Origin: Candidatus Gastranaerophilales bacterium HUM_1
GTDB lineage: Bacteria > Cyanobacteriota > Vampirovibrionia > Gastranaerophilales > Gastranaerophilaceae
DNA length: 64,000 bases
NCBI GenBank assembly: GCA_002103105.1
Contig: DAAY01000002.1
Coordinates: 1 to 64,000, forward strand
Reading direction: 5' to 3'
The stretch's first letter is position 1. Each line of letters begins with the position of its first letter. The notes below the pieces were generated by a model. That model was given only the letters and a program-made list of their open reading frames with translations. It made no database searches and was not told where the DNA came from. This document shows positions 14,743 through 23,322 of this stretch, piece by piece. Position numbers and translations under genes: made by a program.

Positions 14743-15171
14743 ATGGCAAAAAAAGTAGTAGGAAAAATCAAGCTTCAAATCGAAGCAGGTAAAGCAAATC
14801 CATCACCACCAGTTGGTCCTGCATTAGGTCAACACGGTGTTAATATCATGGACTTCTGCAAACAATTCAACGCTAAAACTCAAGATAAAGCTGGATATAT
14901 CATCCCAGTTATTATTGATGTTTACGAAGACAGAAGTTTCACATTTGTTATCAAATCACCACCAGCTCCTGTGTTGATTAAAAAAGCATTAAATATTCCA
15001 AAAGGATCATCAGTTCCTAACAAGGATAAAGTTGCTGAAATCACTAGAGCTCAATTAGAAGAAATCGCTAAAATTAAAATGGACGATTTAAACGCTACAA
15101 CAATGGATGCAGCAGTAAAAATGATTGCTGGTTCTTGTAGAGCTATGGGTGTTACAGTAAAAGAAGACTAG
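14743..15171 (+). CDS. rplK: ribosomal protein uL11
   Basis: uL11 forms the GTPase-associated centre stalk base on 23S rRNA. The real start is ATG 14743 (MAKKVVGKIKLQIEAGKANP) after AAAGGAGAAAATC, giving 142 residues. A longer open frame from 14683 would translate the regulatory leader and is rejected. Motifs PSPPVGPALGQHGVNIMDFC and VIIDVYEDRSFTF are plain. The stop codon TAG overlaps the first base of the second L1-like element. Confidence 0.97.
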   Translation: MAKKVVGKIKLQIEAGKANPSPPVGPALGQHGVNIMDFCKQFNAKTQDKAGYIIPVIIDVYEDRSFTFVIKSPPAPVLIKKALNIPKGSSVPNKDKVAEITRAQLEEIAKIKMDDLNATTMDAAVKMIAGSCRAMGVTVKED

Positions 15172-15210
15172 ATGGAAGGACGTAAAGTCCGCTATTACCA
15201 CGAAAGGAAA
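15171..15210 (+). promoter_or_regulatory. second L1-binding leader-like element, before rplA
   Basis: TGG (15173-15175) pairs with CCA (15198-15200). The inner stem GGAC/GTCC (15178-15181 with 15187-15190) closes a GTAAA loop, and the unpaired GCTATTA faces AA. The sequence after the inner stem, CCGCTATTACCACGAAAGG, differs from the first element (CCGTTATTACCACAAAAGG) at only two positions. The element ends against the AAAGG ribosome binding site of rplA, so L1 could repress its own gene directly. Confidence 0.65.
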
Positions 15211-15218
15211 AATATAAA

Positions 15219-15941
15219 ATGGCAAAATTAACTAAAAAACAAAAGAAAATGCAAGAAATGCTGGAAGGTTTTAATCAACCATCAACAGCAGTTGATGCAA
15301 TAAAAAAATTAAAAGAAATTTCTAACGAAGTTTCTAAATTCAACGAAACAGTAGAATGCCACATGCGTTTAGGTATCGATGTTCGTCAAGCAGACCAACA
15401 AATCAGATCAACAGTAGTTTTACCTGCTGGTCTTGGTAAAGAAGTTAAAGTTTGCGTTATCGCTAAAGGTGCTAAGGCAACTGAAGCAACTGAAGCAGGA
15501 GCAGATTTTGCAGGTGCTGAAGAAATCATCGAAAAAATCGCAGGCGGCTGGTTCGAATTCGATACATTGATTGCTACACCAGATTGTATGGGTATGCTTG
15601 GTAAATTAGGTAGAGTATTAGGACCTAAAGGTTTAATGCCAAACCCTAAAACAGGTACAGTTACAATGGAAGTAGCTAAAGCTGTTAAAGATGCTAAAGC
15701 AGGTAAAGTTGAATATAGAGCAGACAAACAAGGTATGATTCACTGCCCTATCGGAAAAATCCAATTCAACGAAGAAGACCTAATCAAAAACTATGCAACA
15801 TTAGCAGATGCAATTATCAAAGCTAAACCAGCATCAGCTAAAGGTACATTTGTTAAGTCAGTTTACCTATCAACAACTATGGGACCTGGAATCAAATTAG
15901 ATCCTAAAGTTTTTGCAGCTGAAGTTAAAGAATTAGTTTAG
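15219..15941 (+). CDS. rplA: ribosomal protein uL1
   Basis: uL1 binds the 23S L1 stalk and, in many bacteria, its own mRNA. The 240-residue protein shows RQADQQIRSTVVLPAGLGK, the RVLGPKGLMPNPKTGTV signature, YRADKQGMIHCPIGK and STTMGPGIKLD near the C-terminus. It is preceded by an L1-like RNA element and followed at once by a strong terminator, so rplJ and rplL, usual next in the operon, are not here. Confidence 0.97.
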   Translation: MAKLTKKQKKMQEMLEGFNQPSTAVDAIKKLKEISNEVSKFNETVECHMRLGIDVRQADQQIRSTVVLPAGLGKEVKVCVIAKGAKATEATEAGADFAGAEEIIEKIAGGWFEFDTLIATPDCMGMLGKLGRVLGPKGLMPNPKTGTVTMEVAKAVKDAKAGKVEYRADKQGMIHCPIGKIQFNEEDLIKNYATLADAIIKAKPASAKGTFVKSVYLSTTMGPGIKLDPKVFAAEVKELV

Positions 15942-15965
15942 TTGAATAATTTCTAATTTATAACT

Positions 15966-15998
15966 AAAACCCTCAAAGTTAAGACTTTGAGGGTTTTG
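15966..15998 (+). terminator. Rho-independent terminator of the rplKA operon
   Basis: The 14-bp stem AAAACCCTCAAAGT/ACTTTGAGGGTTTT has a four-base loop and ends in a T-rich run. It works in either direction and so may also stop the convergent EF-hand gene. Confidence 0.92.
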
Positions 15999-16022
15999 TT
16001 TATATATAAGCTTTTACATTGT

Positions 16023-16367
16023 TTATTCATCTTCTTTTGCTGATTTATAAAAACCCAATATTTGATTAGCTGAAACTTCAATCTCATCAGCTGGAATCGC
16101 AAGCTTGTCACCGTTGCTGTAAGTAACAATAGACGTAGAAGTAATAATAGATTTCTTGCCCTCAATATTTGCTTTATCATAAATTCTTTCTTCATCACCA
16201 GAAAAAACACAATTAGCTTTAGATTTTACATCTTTATCAACTTTACCATCACCATCTTTGTCGAGATAGTTAACATCTAAACCAAGTTTTTTCATTGCCT
16301 TAAATTCTTTTTGTGAAATTCTTCCATCTCCATTAGCATCTGGTCTAAATCCATGAACTGCACCCAT
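16023..16367 (-). CDS. EF-hand calcium-binding protein, 114 aa
   Basis: Two EF-hand loops are visible: DANGDGRISQKEF (residues 10-22) and DKDGDGKVDKDV (36-47), spaced like a dockerin or calmodulin pair, followed by a beta-rich tail. There is no signal peptide and no membrane helix. ATG 16367 is preceded by AAAGGAGATT. Function unknown. Calcium binding is the only supported inference, and the loops have the needed D-x-D/N-x-D-G pattern. Confidence 0.8.
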   Translation of the reverse strand: MGAVHGFRPDANGDGRISQKEFKAMKKLGLDVNYLDKDGDGKVDKDVKSKANCVFSGDEERIYDKANIEGKKSIITSTSIVTYSNGDKLAIPADEIEVSANQILGFYKSAKEDE

Positions 16368-16885
16368 AATAATCTCCTTTCATATTAAGCACATTTGATA
16401 TATTTTTTATATCTTACTTATATATAAAAGGAATTAAAAATTTAAAATTGCCCAACCATACAAAACAGTATCATACCAAATCTAGCATTATTATTGAATT
16501 TCATCCTTTTTAAATTCATGTTTACATTTTGTCACAATTCACTCAATTCACTCAATGATGAATTCTCGAAGCAACCGAATAGAATTTTACAAATTTGCCT
16601 GAACAATCTAAAGTTTGACTTGTTTTGGTTAACCCCTCACCCTATCCCTCTCCCCAAGGAGAGGGAATAATTATTCATCTCCGAAGGACACTAGCTGAAC
16701 AGACTAAGCGAAGTTAGTCGAATGAAACTGCGTGCCGTATGGCTGATTAATATTTGTCTTCCTCTCCTTGGGGATAGGATTGAGGTGAGGGGTTAATCTG
16801 AACGAGTACAACAAGAGATACTTCGCTTCGCTCAGTATGACGGATGTGTTTTGTTATATTTCTAGATGCAGGAACTTAGCTTCAG
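16368..16885. repeat. spacer with composite intergenic repeat, copy A
   Basis: The first 240 bases are AT-rich and featureless. From 16631 come CCCCTCACCCTATCCCTCTC (16635), then a composite of about 160 bp at 16681-16843. That composite is GACACTAGCTGAAC, GAAACTGCGTGCCGTATGGC, CTTCCTCTCCTTGGGGATAG, GGTGAGGGGTTAA and CTTCGCTTCGCTCAGTATGA. The same order occurs at 61067-61225. No gene is present. Confidence 0.75.
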
Positions 16886-16994
16886 ATGGTTTATACACTA
16901 GATAATAAATTCAATGGGCAAGAAAATGGATTTGTAACAATTACATATTACATACCCTGATGGAACAAAAGAAAAGTACAATCCACAAGGTTAA
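16886..16994 (+). pseudogene. frameshifted remnant of a small gene
   Basis: ATG 16886 opens MVYTLDNKFNGQENGFVTIT, which stops at TGA. The next frame continues TYPDGTKEKYNPQG and ends at TAA 16994. The join (VTITY/TYPDGT) reads as one protein end, suggesting a one-base indel in a short, now inactive gene. A terminator follows. Confidence 0.35.
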
Positions 16995-17009
16995 AAAGTT
17001 CAATAATGA

Positions 17010-17042
17010 AAAAAAGAAGAAGTGAAATACTTCTTCTTTTTT
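17010..17042. terminator. bidirectional terminator hairpin
   Basis: The stem AAAAAAGAAGAAGT/ACTTCTTCTTTTTT has loop GAAAT. The T runs allow termination on both strands; it lies between the decayed gene and the end of the 17111-17656 minus-strand gene. Confidence 0.75.
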
Positions 17043-17110
17043 TGATAAGATTTTCTTAAATTAAACAATCATAAACTTTAGCACAAGAAACTTGAATCAC
17101 CATTATTCAT

Positions 17111-17656
17111 CTAACGATGATATTTCTTAGACAACTTTGATGTACCATCATCATTAGTCAAAAGTTTGTCAAAATATTTTGTTATATAATCATTTACACG
17201 AGTTTCGATTTTTTTATCATTATCTTTTTGGGAATTATATGTTTTACCAGATGCACTACCGTATGGAGTGATTACCGCACGTTCATAAGTGTAATCTGAT
17301 GGCTTTTGTCTATTTATTAATATTCTATCAATATGATTGTTATTATCTTCAATTTCCATCAAAATTGAATTTTTGAATCTATGATAAACGGGTTTTATAG
17401 TGACAAAATTGTCATTATCTGCAACTCGATAAACTAGAGTGTCCATAGGATTTCCAGATTTTCTTAATTTTGTCCAATCTTCACCGATAAGATAACCAAC
17501 TTTTTTCACAAGCCCTTCGGCTTTTAAAGTTATACCATGTTCAGAAAATTGTTCCATTGATTTATTTGCGAAATCTTCTACTAATCTTTTCTTTGATATT
17601 ACTGAAGTATAACTTTTACCTGTCATACTCGTTTGAGATACAATATTTGTTTTCAT
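17111..17656 (-). CDS. hypothetical protein, 181 aa
   Basis: Unrecognised family. The ribosome binding site is excellent (GTAGGAGG) and the gene is closed by a terminator, so it is probably expressed alone. The protein is soluble, basic, without signal peptide or membrane helix. It begins MKTNIVSQTSMTGKSYTSVI, with a central part of predicted beta structure (FVTIKPVYHRFKNSILMEIE) and a charged tail. No catalytic motif is visible. It may be a lineage-specific protein like the 685-1170 product. Confidence 0.7.
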   Translation of the reverse strand: MKTNIVSQTSMTGKSYTSVISKKRLVEDFANKSMEQFSEHGITLKAEGLVKKVGYLIGEDWTKLRKSGNPMDTLVYRVADNDNFVTIKPVYHRFKNSILMEIEDNNNHIDRILINRQKPSDYTYERAVITPYGSASGKTYNSQKDNDKKIETRVNDYITKYFDKLLTNDDGTSKLSKKYHR

Positions 17657-17762
17657 AAAACCTCCTACAAAAAAATAAACCTCGTAAAAATATTTTTTGC
17701 TAATAAAAAATAAGAATCTATTCCTAGATTCTTATTTTTCAAATTATTAATACTTTTCAGAA

Positions 17763-18038
17763 CTAAATTTTGTGCATATTGTCAAAAATTTCTTTTTTCT
17801 GAACCCATACTTCCATTCCCATATTCTTTCCGCATGCAATTAGGGCTTCTTTAATTTCTTTGAAAGTATAAGTTGATTTTTCTATATCGCAAAGCATAAA
17901 CATTACAAAATGACCTTGCATCAATGTTTGTTTAATATCTTCAATATTCACTTCATTTTTAGCAAGAACAGCAGTAACTTCTGCAACAATTCCTACTTTA
18001 TCAACACCTGAAACAGTTACAATTATTTGGTCTGCCAT
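17763..18038 (-). CDS. ACT-domain protein (UPF0237-like), 91 aa
   Basis: The whole protein is one ACT fold: IIVTVSGVDKVGIVAEVTAVLAKNEVNIEDIKQ (residues 4-36), then a QGHFVMFMLCDI strand and a C-terminal helix. Stand-alone ACT proteins usually sense amino acids. It starts two bases after the stop of the Na+/alanine-type symporter, so the two form an operon, and an amino acid-linked role is a fair inference. Confidence 0.85.
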   Translation of the reverse strand: MADQIIVTVSGVDKVGIVAEVTAVLAKNEVNIEDIKQTLMQGHFVMFMLCDIEKSTYTFKEIKEALIACGKNMGMEVWVQKKEIFDNMHKI

Positions 18039-18040
18039 AA

Positions 18041-19639
18041 TTATAGATTTTCTCCTACACTTTTTTCTTCATCTTCAATTACATCAACAGGAACAGCGAT
18101 TGGTTGAACTTCTGATTCAGCAATCCATCCTCTGTTTATAAATTTACCAACTTTATATTTTTGGCAATAAGCTTTCAAATCTTTCTTAATTTCTGGTGCT
18201 AAGATATAAAGAACAATAATATTTGGTACACACATTGCAATCATCATTGCATCTGTAATATCAATAATTGATTTTACGTTCATTGCAGAACCAATTACGA
18301 TAAATAAACAATAAATAAGGTTGAAAGTAAGAACACGTTTTTTACCTTCTCCAAGAAGGAATGTCCAAGCTTTTTGACCATAATATGCCCAAGAAATCAA
18401 TGTTGAAATTGCAAATAATACTGCAATTATAGACAAGATAATAGGGAAGAATGATATAACTGATTGGAATGCGTTAGACGCTAATTCAATACCTGAAATT
18501 TTACCAACTGCACTTGTTTTAAGAACACCAGTAATAACAATTGCAAAAGATGTAAATAAGCAAAGCACACCAGTTAAAAATGTTTCTAATAAAGCAACAA
18601 ACCCTTGAGAAACAGGTTCTTTTGTTTGAGATGTAGCATAAACAATAGCTGCCGCACCTGTTCCAGCTTCGTTTGATTGAACAGAACGTCTTAAACCAAT
18701 AATAATTGTACCGAAAATACCACCTGCAACAGCTGTTGGATGGAATGCTTCTGTAACAATTTGAACAATCGCAGCAGGAATGTGAGTGATGTTAGCACCA
18801 ATTACGACAAGTCCTGAAACAATATATAACAAGCACATTGTTGGAGTAAGAATTGTTGTAACCTTTGCGATACTCTTGATACCACCAACAACAACAAGCC
18901 CAATAAGAACTGCAACAACTAGCCCAATTATCCAAGCATAACCGTGAAGAATACTATGTTCTCCTCCAGTAATAAATATTAATTGATGAGCAGTTTGATT
19001 TATTTGAATCATATTACCACCAGTAATACCTCCTCCAATACAAAGGATAGCGAAAATTACTGAAAGTGGTTGACCTAACCAACGCATATTTTTTCTAGTT
19101 AAACCGTGTGCAATATAGTGCATTGGTCCACCAGAAACAGAACCATCAAGGTTAAATCTTCTATACTTAACAGCCAAAGTAGCTTCAACAAATTTGATTG
19201 ACATCCCTAAAATTGCACCGACAAAAATCCAAAATGCAGCTCCAGGGCCACCAATAGAAATAGAAATTGCAACCCCAGCAATACTACCGATACCAATAGT
19301 ACCAGATAATGCAGTTGCTAAAGCTTGGAATGAAGAAACTTCACCACAATTTCCATCTTCAGATTTTTCAGTTGGTTTTGCAACTATATCAAGAGCATGT
19401 TTAAAGCCCCATATTGCAATTCCTTTGTAATATATAGTGAAAAATATTCCAGCAAACAAAATCCAGAATATAATTAAAGGAACTTTTGATCCAAAAATCG
19501 ATATTGGAAAAAATATTAGATTTGCTACGGCATCTGACACAGGGGCAATATGTTTATCCATAAAAGCGTCAATATTCATTGCACTCGCACTCTGCATACT
19601 ACATAGGAGTAACATTAAAAAAGTCATAATTTTCTTCAT
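18041..19639 (-). CDS. sodium:alanine/glycine symporter, AGCS family
   Basis: This is a cation-coupled amino acid importer of the inner membrane with about eleven hydrophobic segments. Family marks include FQALATALSGTIGIGSIAGVAISISIGGPGAAFWIF, VSGGPMHYI and RSVQSNEAGTGAAAIVYATSQT. I place the start at ATG 19639 (MKKIMTFLMLLLCSMQSASA), which has AAAGGAT at the right distance and gives an N-terminal signal-like helix. A start 14 codons earlier lacks a good site. Length is 532 residues. It is co-transcribed with the ACT protein. Substrate (alanine or glycine) is by family only. Confidence 0.93.
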   Translation of the reverse strand: MKKIMTFLMLLLCSMQSASAMNIDAFMDKHIAPVSDAVANLIFFPISIFGSKVPLIIFWILFAGIFFTIYYKGIAIWGFKHALDIVAKPTEKSEDGNCGEVSSFQALATALSGTIGIGSIAGVAISISIGGPGAAFWIFVGAILGMSIKFVEATLAVKYRRFNLDGSVSGGPMHYIAHGLTRKNMRWLGQPLSVIFAILCIGGGITGGNMIQINQTAHQLIFITGGEHSILHGYAWIIGLVVAVLIGLVVVGGIKSIAKVTTILTPTMCLLYIVSGLVVIGANITHIPAAIVQIVTEAFHPTAVAGGIFGTIIIGLRRSVQSNEAGTGAAAIVYATSQTKEPVSQGFVALLETFLTGVLCLFTSFAIVITGVLKTSAVGKISGIELASNAFQSVISFFPIILSIIAVLFAISTLISWAYYGQKAWTFLLGEGKKRVLTFNLIYCLFIVIGSAMNVKSIIDITDAMMIAMCVPNIIVLYILAPEIKKDLKAYCQKYKVGKFINRGWIAESEVQPIAVPVDVIEDEEKSVGENL

Positions 19640-19872
19640 TCGTATTCTATCCTTTCGACTATTAAAAGGTCGAAATCCCATCTCTCAAGGCAATCCAACC
19701 AAATTCTACTAATAGTATAGCAAAAACATAGAAAACTAAGTACATAAAGAGAATTTATGTTACTATCCTGTAACACTTTTGGCACTATAACTTATTTGAA
19801 ATAAAAGTTCACAAACTAGCAATTCCCAAATAAAAAATAACTTATATTACATGTAACTAAGGGGAAATTAAA
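19640..19872. other. spacer upstream of the symporter gene
   Basis: AT-rich. A TATACT box on the minus strand (about 19718-19723) could serve the symporter, without a good -35. I looked for a glycine riboswitch, often found with AGCS genes, and saw no tandem aptamer pattern. Confidence 0.35.
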
Positions 19873-19953
19873 ATGGGAATTTTATTAGTAACAATAGAAG
19901 TTTTAGCTTTTGGAATTATGACTAAAGATTTGTTAAATAAATCCGAAATTTAA
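19873..19953 (+). CDS. possible 26-aa membrane peptide
   Basis: MGILLVTIEVLAFGIMTKDL followed by LNKSEI reads as one short hydrophobic helix with a charged tail. AAGGGG lies eight bases before the ATG. It stands alone between two minus-strand genes. Size and composition are those of small membrane proteins, but a chance open frame cannot be excluded. Confidence 0.35.
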   Translation: MGILLVTIEVLAFGIMTKDLLNKSEI

Positions 19954-19965
19954 TTTACAAAATAA

Positions 19966-19996
19966 AAAAGGTTAGAATTTTATACTCTCTAACCTT
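19966..19996 (-). terminator. Rho-independent terminator of the 817-aa gene
   Basis: AAGGTTAGA pairs with TCT(A)ACCTT. The minus strand then runs into TTTTTTATTTTG. It lies about 40 bases past the stop at 20038. Confidence 0.75.
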
Positions 19997-20037
19997 AATA
20001 AATTTCATTAACCGAACATATAACTCCGTAAGTCTAT

Positions 20038-22491
20038 TTAATTTTGTTTTTTAATCATTGATTCTAATAGCATTGAATTACCACTCAATGATGGGATTGA
20101 AGATATTGTTGTCGCCGCAGGAGCAGGAGTAGCTTGTGCCAAATTCGCACCCTTTGGAGCAACTTCGTATGATTTGATTGAACGTTTACCTGTCAATCTT
20201 TGCATAAAGTTATAATATCTCTTTTTAAATCCTGTTGAGTTATTTTGTCTTGTTTCAATATCAATCAATTCATCTCTTGTATGAGGTTTGATTGGCGTAC
20301 CAACTGATGATCTTGTCAACATTTCACCCAATGTTGTATCAACCAATGTTACCCAGCTCATTCCAAGTAATGATGAGTTATATTGATTTCTGAATGTAGA
20401 GTTGAACAAATCAATCAATAATGTTTGGTAGAACAATCTTGAACCTTCTTGTACAAATCTTTCTTTGAATTTAGTATTAGCACCTTCTTTATCATTACCA
20501 TTTGATTTCAACATAACCATATTGTAGTTATCTGTCATCAAGAACCAAATAGTAGCAATTGATGCCGCTGTCTTTGCCAAGTTTGAAAGTTCAGCATTAG
20601 ATACACTTGATAATGAATCCAAGTTAAACGCTTTCAAGAAATTAACTTGTAAATAATCGTGGAATTTTTCTTTATCGAGATTTTTCTTCAATGCTTGATT
20701 ACAAATTCTATCGAAACTCTTAGCTAAAGCATCAATATCTTTTGCAGGAGCTTTTGGTTTAGCTTTTCTAAACACACTCATCAATTTTTCATCAATCATC
20801 CAATATGGAAGAGTAACTGTATTCCACATAAATTTGAATGGCGCAATTACGAAATTAACCAATGGTTTAACTTTTTTGTCCTTTGAGCCTAAGTCAATAA
20901 ATGTTTTGCCATCTACTGTTTTTATTGCGGATTTACCAATTCTTTCGTACATTGCCGCAAATTTTGGATCATATTCTTTTAAGACTTTAATTACTTCATT
21001 AAATTTTTCTGGCTCAACATGGAACGGTTGAGAAGTTAAGTTTTTATATGCACTTGTGAAAGGTCTATATAAAACCTTACTTTCAAATGTTTTTACCGCA
21101 TTATCAGCATTTATATCACCAATTCCAAGTTTTGCAAATTTTTCTGGATTATTTGCCTTCATATTTTCAAAATATTTCAATGCCATATTTTTAATAGCTG
21201 GAATATGTTTGAAACCTTTAATTCCATAACCAGTTGCAAGAATGACAGCAGATGCTTTCATTACCGTATCAAAAGATAACAATGGTTTTTGTTGTTCTTT
21301 TGGTTTAGTAGAATCAAGTTTTCCAGTAGAAGTAACTTGTTTTTTATCTTCAGTTGGCTTAATTTTTGCTTCTGGAGCATGTTTTTGTTCATTTTCTTTT
21401 CTTGCTTCTTCTGGAGATAATCTAAAAATATGTTTTCCATTAGATAAACGAGAAAACATTTCAGTTACAAGAACTGTTATACCTGTGGTTAATACAATAC
21501 CAGCTTTTGATTTGTTGATAAATTTTTGGAAAGCTCCCATTGTAATCAAAGTTAGATAACCACTTGTTAAAATTCTGCTTGTTTCTTGCTTAAATCTTGT
21601 TTTTTGTTCTTTTGTTGCAGCTTTTGGATCATCATCCATCATTCTTGATAAGTTATAAGCATCATTAGCCAAGAAAATTGCTGGAGGTAAGCCAGAAACT
21701 AATCTATTTAAAGCTCTTTCGTGTTTTGTATCATAATTCCCTGATTTTGGGTCAAACTGTTTTAAGAAAGTTTGGAAAAGACCTGATTCCATTTTTGAAT
21801 CGGCATTTGCTTTTGCTTGTGCCAATTCTTCAGCAGTCAAATCCTTAACTTCTTTTCCTAATTTTTTAGCTAGAGAGCTTTCTGCTTCTTTCAATTTTAC
21901 ATCTCTATAAGTCAATAAACCTGTAAGAGAATTAATTTTTGAATCTATTTTTGAACGTTGTCTAATATTTTTAAAGAACGGTCTTTCTAGAGTTTTTGCA
22001 GACCAATCTTTTAACACTGGAACTTTTCCTAAAAGTTCGACAGTACCATTCAACAAATCTCCAGGAAGAATTTTGAATGGATAAATTATACCATCCCAAG
22101 CTAAATGAGGAATTGTCTTCTTGCTAACAATAATTTTATCTGGATCATTTGGATCAATCTTAATTAAATTACTTGTTCTAGCTTTATTTTTTACTGTAAT
22201 ATCCTCTAATAGCTCTCGACCCATCTTACCAAGATATTCATCAGCAAATTTTTCAAACTCCGCTTTTGAATAAACTTTGTCCAATCTTTTATACATCCCT
22301 AAAGAAAGACCTTTAAAACTCAAATCCTGAGGATTAGTTTTTAAAGGTCTCTTAATATCTCGATAACTGTATTGTGATTGAAAATTTGGGGAATAAAATT
22401 GACTCTCATTTTGAGGGGACAATAATTCCTGTTTATGTCGTCTTCTATCTATTCGAAAATTTGTTGCACTATTTACTATCATTTCACACAT
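20038..22491 (-). CDS. large hypothetical membrane-associated protein, 817 aa
   Basis: Unrecognised. The N-terminal 60 residues are polar (RRRHKQELLSPQNESQFYSP) and end in NPQDLSFKGL. After this the protein alternates basic helical stretches with moderately hydrophobic segments (AGIVLTTGITVLVTEMF near 330; ASAVILATGYGIKGF near 420; VIAPFKFMWNTVTLPYW near 560; AASIATIWFLMTDNYNMVML near 660). A charged linker at 365-410 is Lys/Glu/Pro-rich, and the tail is Ala/Pro/Ser-rich. No signal peptide or enzyme motif is seen. It may be a peripheral or multi-pass envelope protein. It is a single gene with its own terminator; the start ATG 22491 has only weak upstream purines. Confidence 0.8.
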   Translation of the reverse strand: MCEMIVNSATNFRIDRRRHKQELLSPQNESQFYSPNFQSQYSYRDIKRPLKTNPQDLSFKGLSLGMYKRLDKVYSKAEFEKFADEYLGKMGRELLEDITVKNKARTSNLIKIDPNDPDKIIVSKKTIPHLAWDGIIYPFKILPGDLLNGTVELLGKVPVLKDWSAKTLERPFFKNIRQRSKIDSKINSLTGLLTYRDVKLKEAESSLAKKLGKEVKDLTAEELAQAKANADSKMESGLFQTFLKQFDPKSGNYDTKHERALNRLVSGLPPAIFLANDAYNLSRMMDDDPKAATKEQKTRFKQETSRILTSGYLTLITMGAFQKFINKSKAGIVLTTGITVLVTEMFSRLSNGKHIFRLSPEEARKENEQKHAPEAKIKPTEDKKQVTSTGKLDSTKPKEQQKPLLSFDTVMKASAVILATGYGIKGFKHIPAIKNMALKYFENMKANNPEKFAKLGIGDINADNAVKTFESKVLYRPFTSAYKNLTSQPFHVEPEKFNEVIKVLKEYDPKFAAMYERIGKSAIKTVDGKTFIDLGSKDKKVKPLVNFVIAPFKFMWNTVTLPYWMIDEKLMSVFRKAKPKAPAKDIDALAKSFDRICNQALKKNLDKEKFHDYLQVNFLKAFNLDSLSSVSNAELSNLAKTAASIATIWFLMTDNYNMVMLKSNGNDKEGANTKFKERFVQEGSRLFYQTLLIDLFNSTFRNQYNSSLLGMSWVTLVDTTLGEMLTRSSVGTPIKPHTRDELIDIETRQNNSTGFKKRYYNFMQRLTGKRSIKSYEVAPKGANLAQATPAPAATTISSIPSLSGNSMLLESMIKKQN

Positions 22492-22598
22492 CCGTTTTTA
22501 TGTATTTTCATTCATAATAAAACAAAACACAAGTATTTTTTGCTAAAATTTTACATGATTTTACAAATTGTTAAAACCTCAAATTCAACAACTTAAAA

Positions 22599-22637
22599 AA
22601 ACTGTACTTGGATAAAATACACAAGTACAGTCTTTTT
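22599..22637 (-). terminator. Rho-independent terminator of the pheT operon
   Basis: The stem ACTGTACTTG/CAAGTACAGT is followed on the minus strand by eight Ts. It lies just after the SH3-like gene. Confidence 0.88.
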
Positions 22638-22652
22638 GTTATTATTTAATAC

Positions 22653-23318
22653 TTATTTCACTTCTGGGAAGTAATATCTAACCCCGTCTTCTGATCTCCA
22701 GCGAACATATCCAGTTTTAGGGATTCTATCCAAATCAAACACGCTAACCAATGCCCAATTACCACGAATTACATTCAAATTTATTTTTTGTGGCATGTTA
22801 ATTGTCGATAAAGTTTTTGCAGAATCTTCTGGAGCAGATTTTACATCTTTGCAAACAGCAGGAGCACTTTTTAGCATTCGCAATCCATACTTCTTTCCAT
22901 AGGTGTTATAAAAATTAATCCAAGTCATGAATTTATATGGATCATCTTTTTTTATCCACCCTGTTTTTCCTGTTGAATTGTCATAAACAATTTCAACCCA
23001 ATCATCGGTAACATCAGTTACACTAACTAACGCTAACTCTTTTTCTGGTAAAAATACAGTGAAGAACTTTTCTGCTCCAATATTTTCTGGAAAGAATTCA
23101 TCCGAAGTCCATCTTACTCGATACAAAATCATAGAATCATCATTTGGCTCTTTATAAATCGTGACATCATCTCCAACTTGATAAAGCCCTACTGTTCTTG
23201 CTACAACAATGTTTGGTCTGATTGGTAAAACATCGTTTGCTAATGTAGATTGATTGAAACCAAATCCAAATAAAACAGTAAAAATAAATAATAATGATAC
23301 TAATAATTTTTTCATCAT
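22653..23318 (-). CDS. exported SH3-like domain protein, 221 aa
   Basis: It has a clear signal peptide (MMKKLLVSLLFIFTVLFGFG..STLANDVLP, cleavage near residue 28). The mature part holds two bacterial SH3-like units. The first has GDDVTIYKEPNDDSMIL and later WVEIVYDNSTGKTGWIKKDDPYKF. The second has LSTINMPQKINLNVIRGNWALVSVF..TGYVRW. Such domains usually bind cell-wall peptides. It starts four bases after the pheT stop and is clearly co-transcribed with it, which looks like chance operon sharing rather than a joint pathway. Confidence 0.82.
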   Translation of the reverse strand: MMKKLLVSLLFIFTVLFGFGFNQSTLANDVLPIRPNIVVARTVGLYQVGDDVTIYKEPNDDSMILYRVRWTSDEFFPENIGAEKFFTVFLPEKELALVSVTDVTDDWVEIVYDNSTGKTGWIKKDDPYKFMTWINFYNTYGKKYGLRMLKSAPAVCKDVKSAPEDSAKTLSTINMPQKINLNVIRGNWALVSVFDLDRIPKTGYVRWRSEDGVRYYFPEVK

Positions 23319-23322
23319 TTGT

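Noticed and set aside
15386..15727. 113-residue minus-strand open frame
   Set aside because: Shadow of rplA; no ribosome binding site and poor amino acid usage.
19640..19872. Glycine riboswitch upstream of the AGCS symporter
   Set aside because: No tandem aptamer pattern was seen; the region is plain AT-rich.
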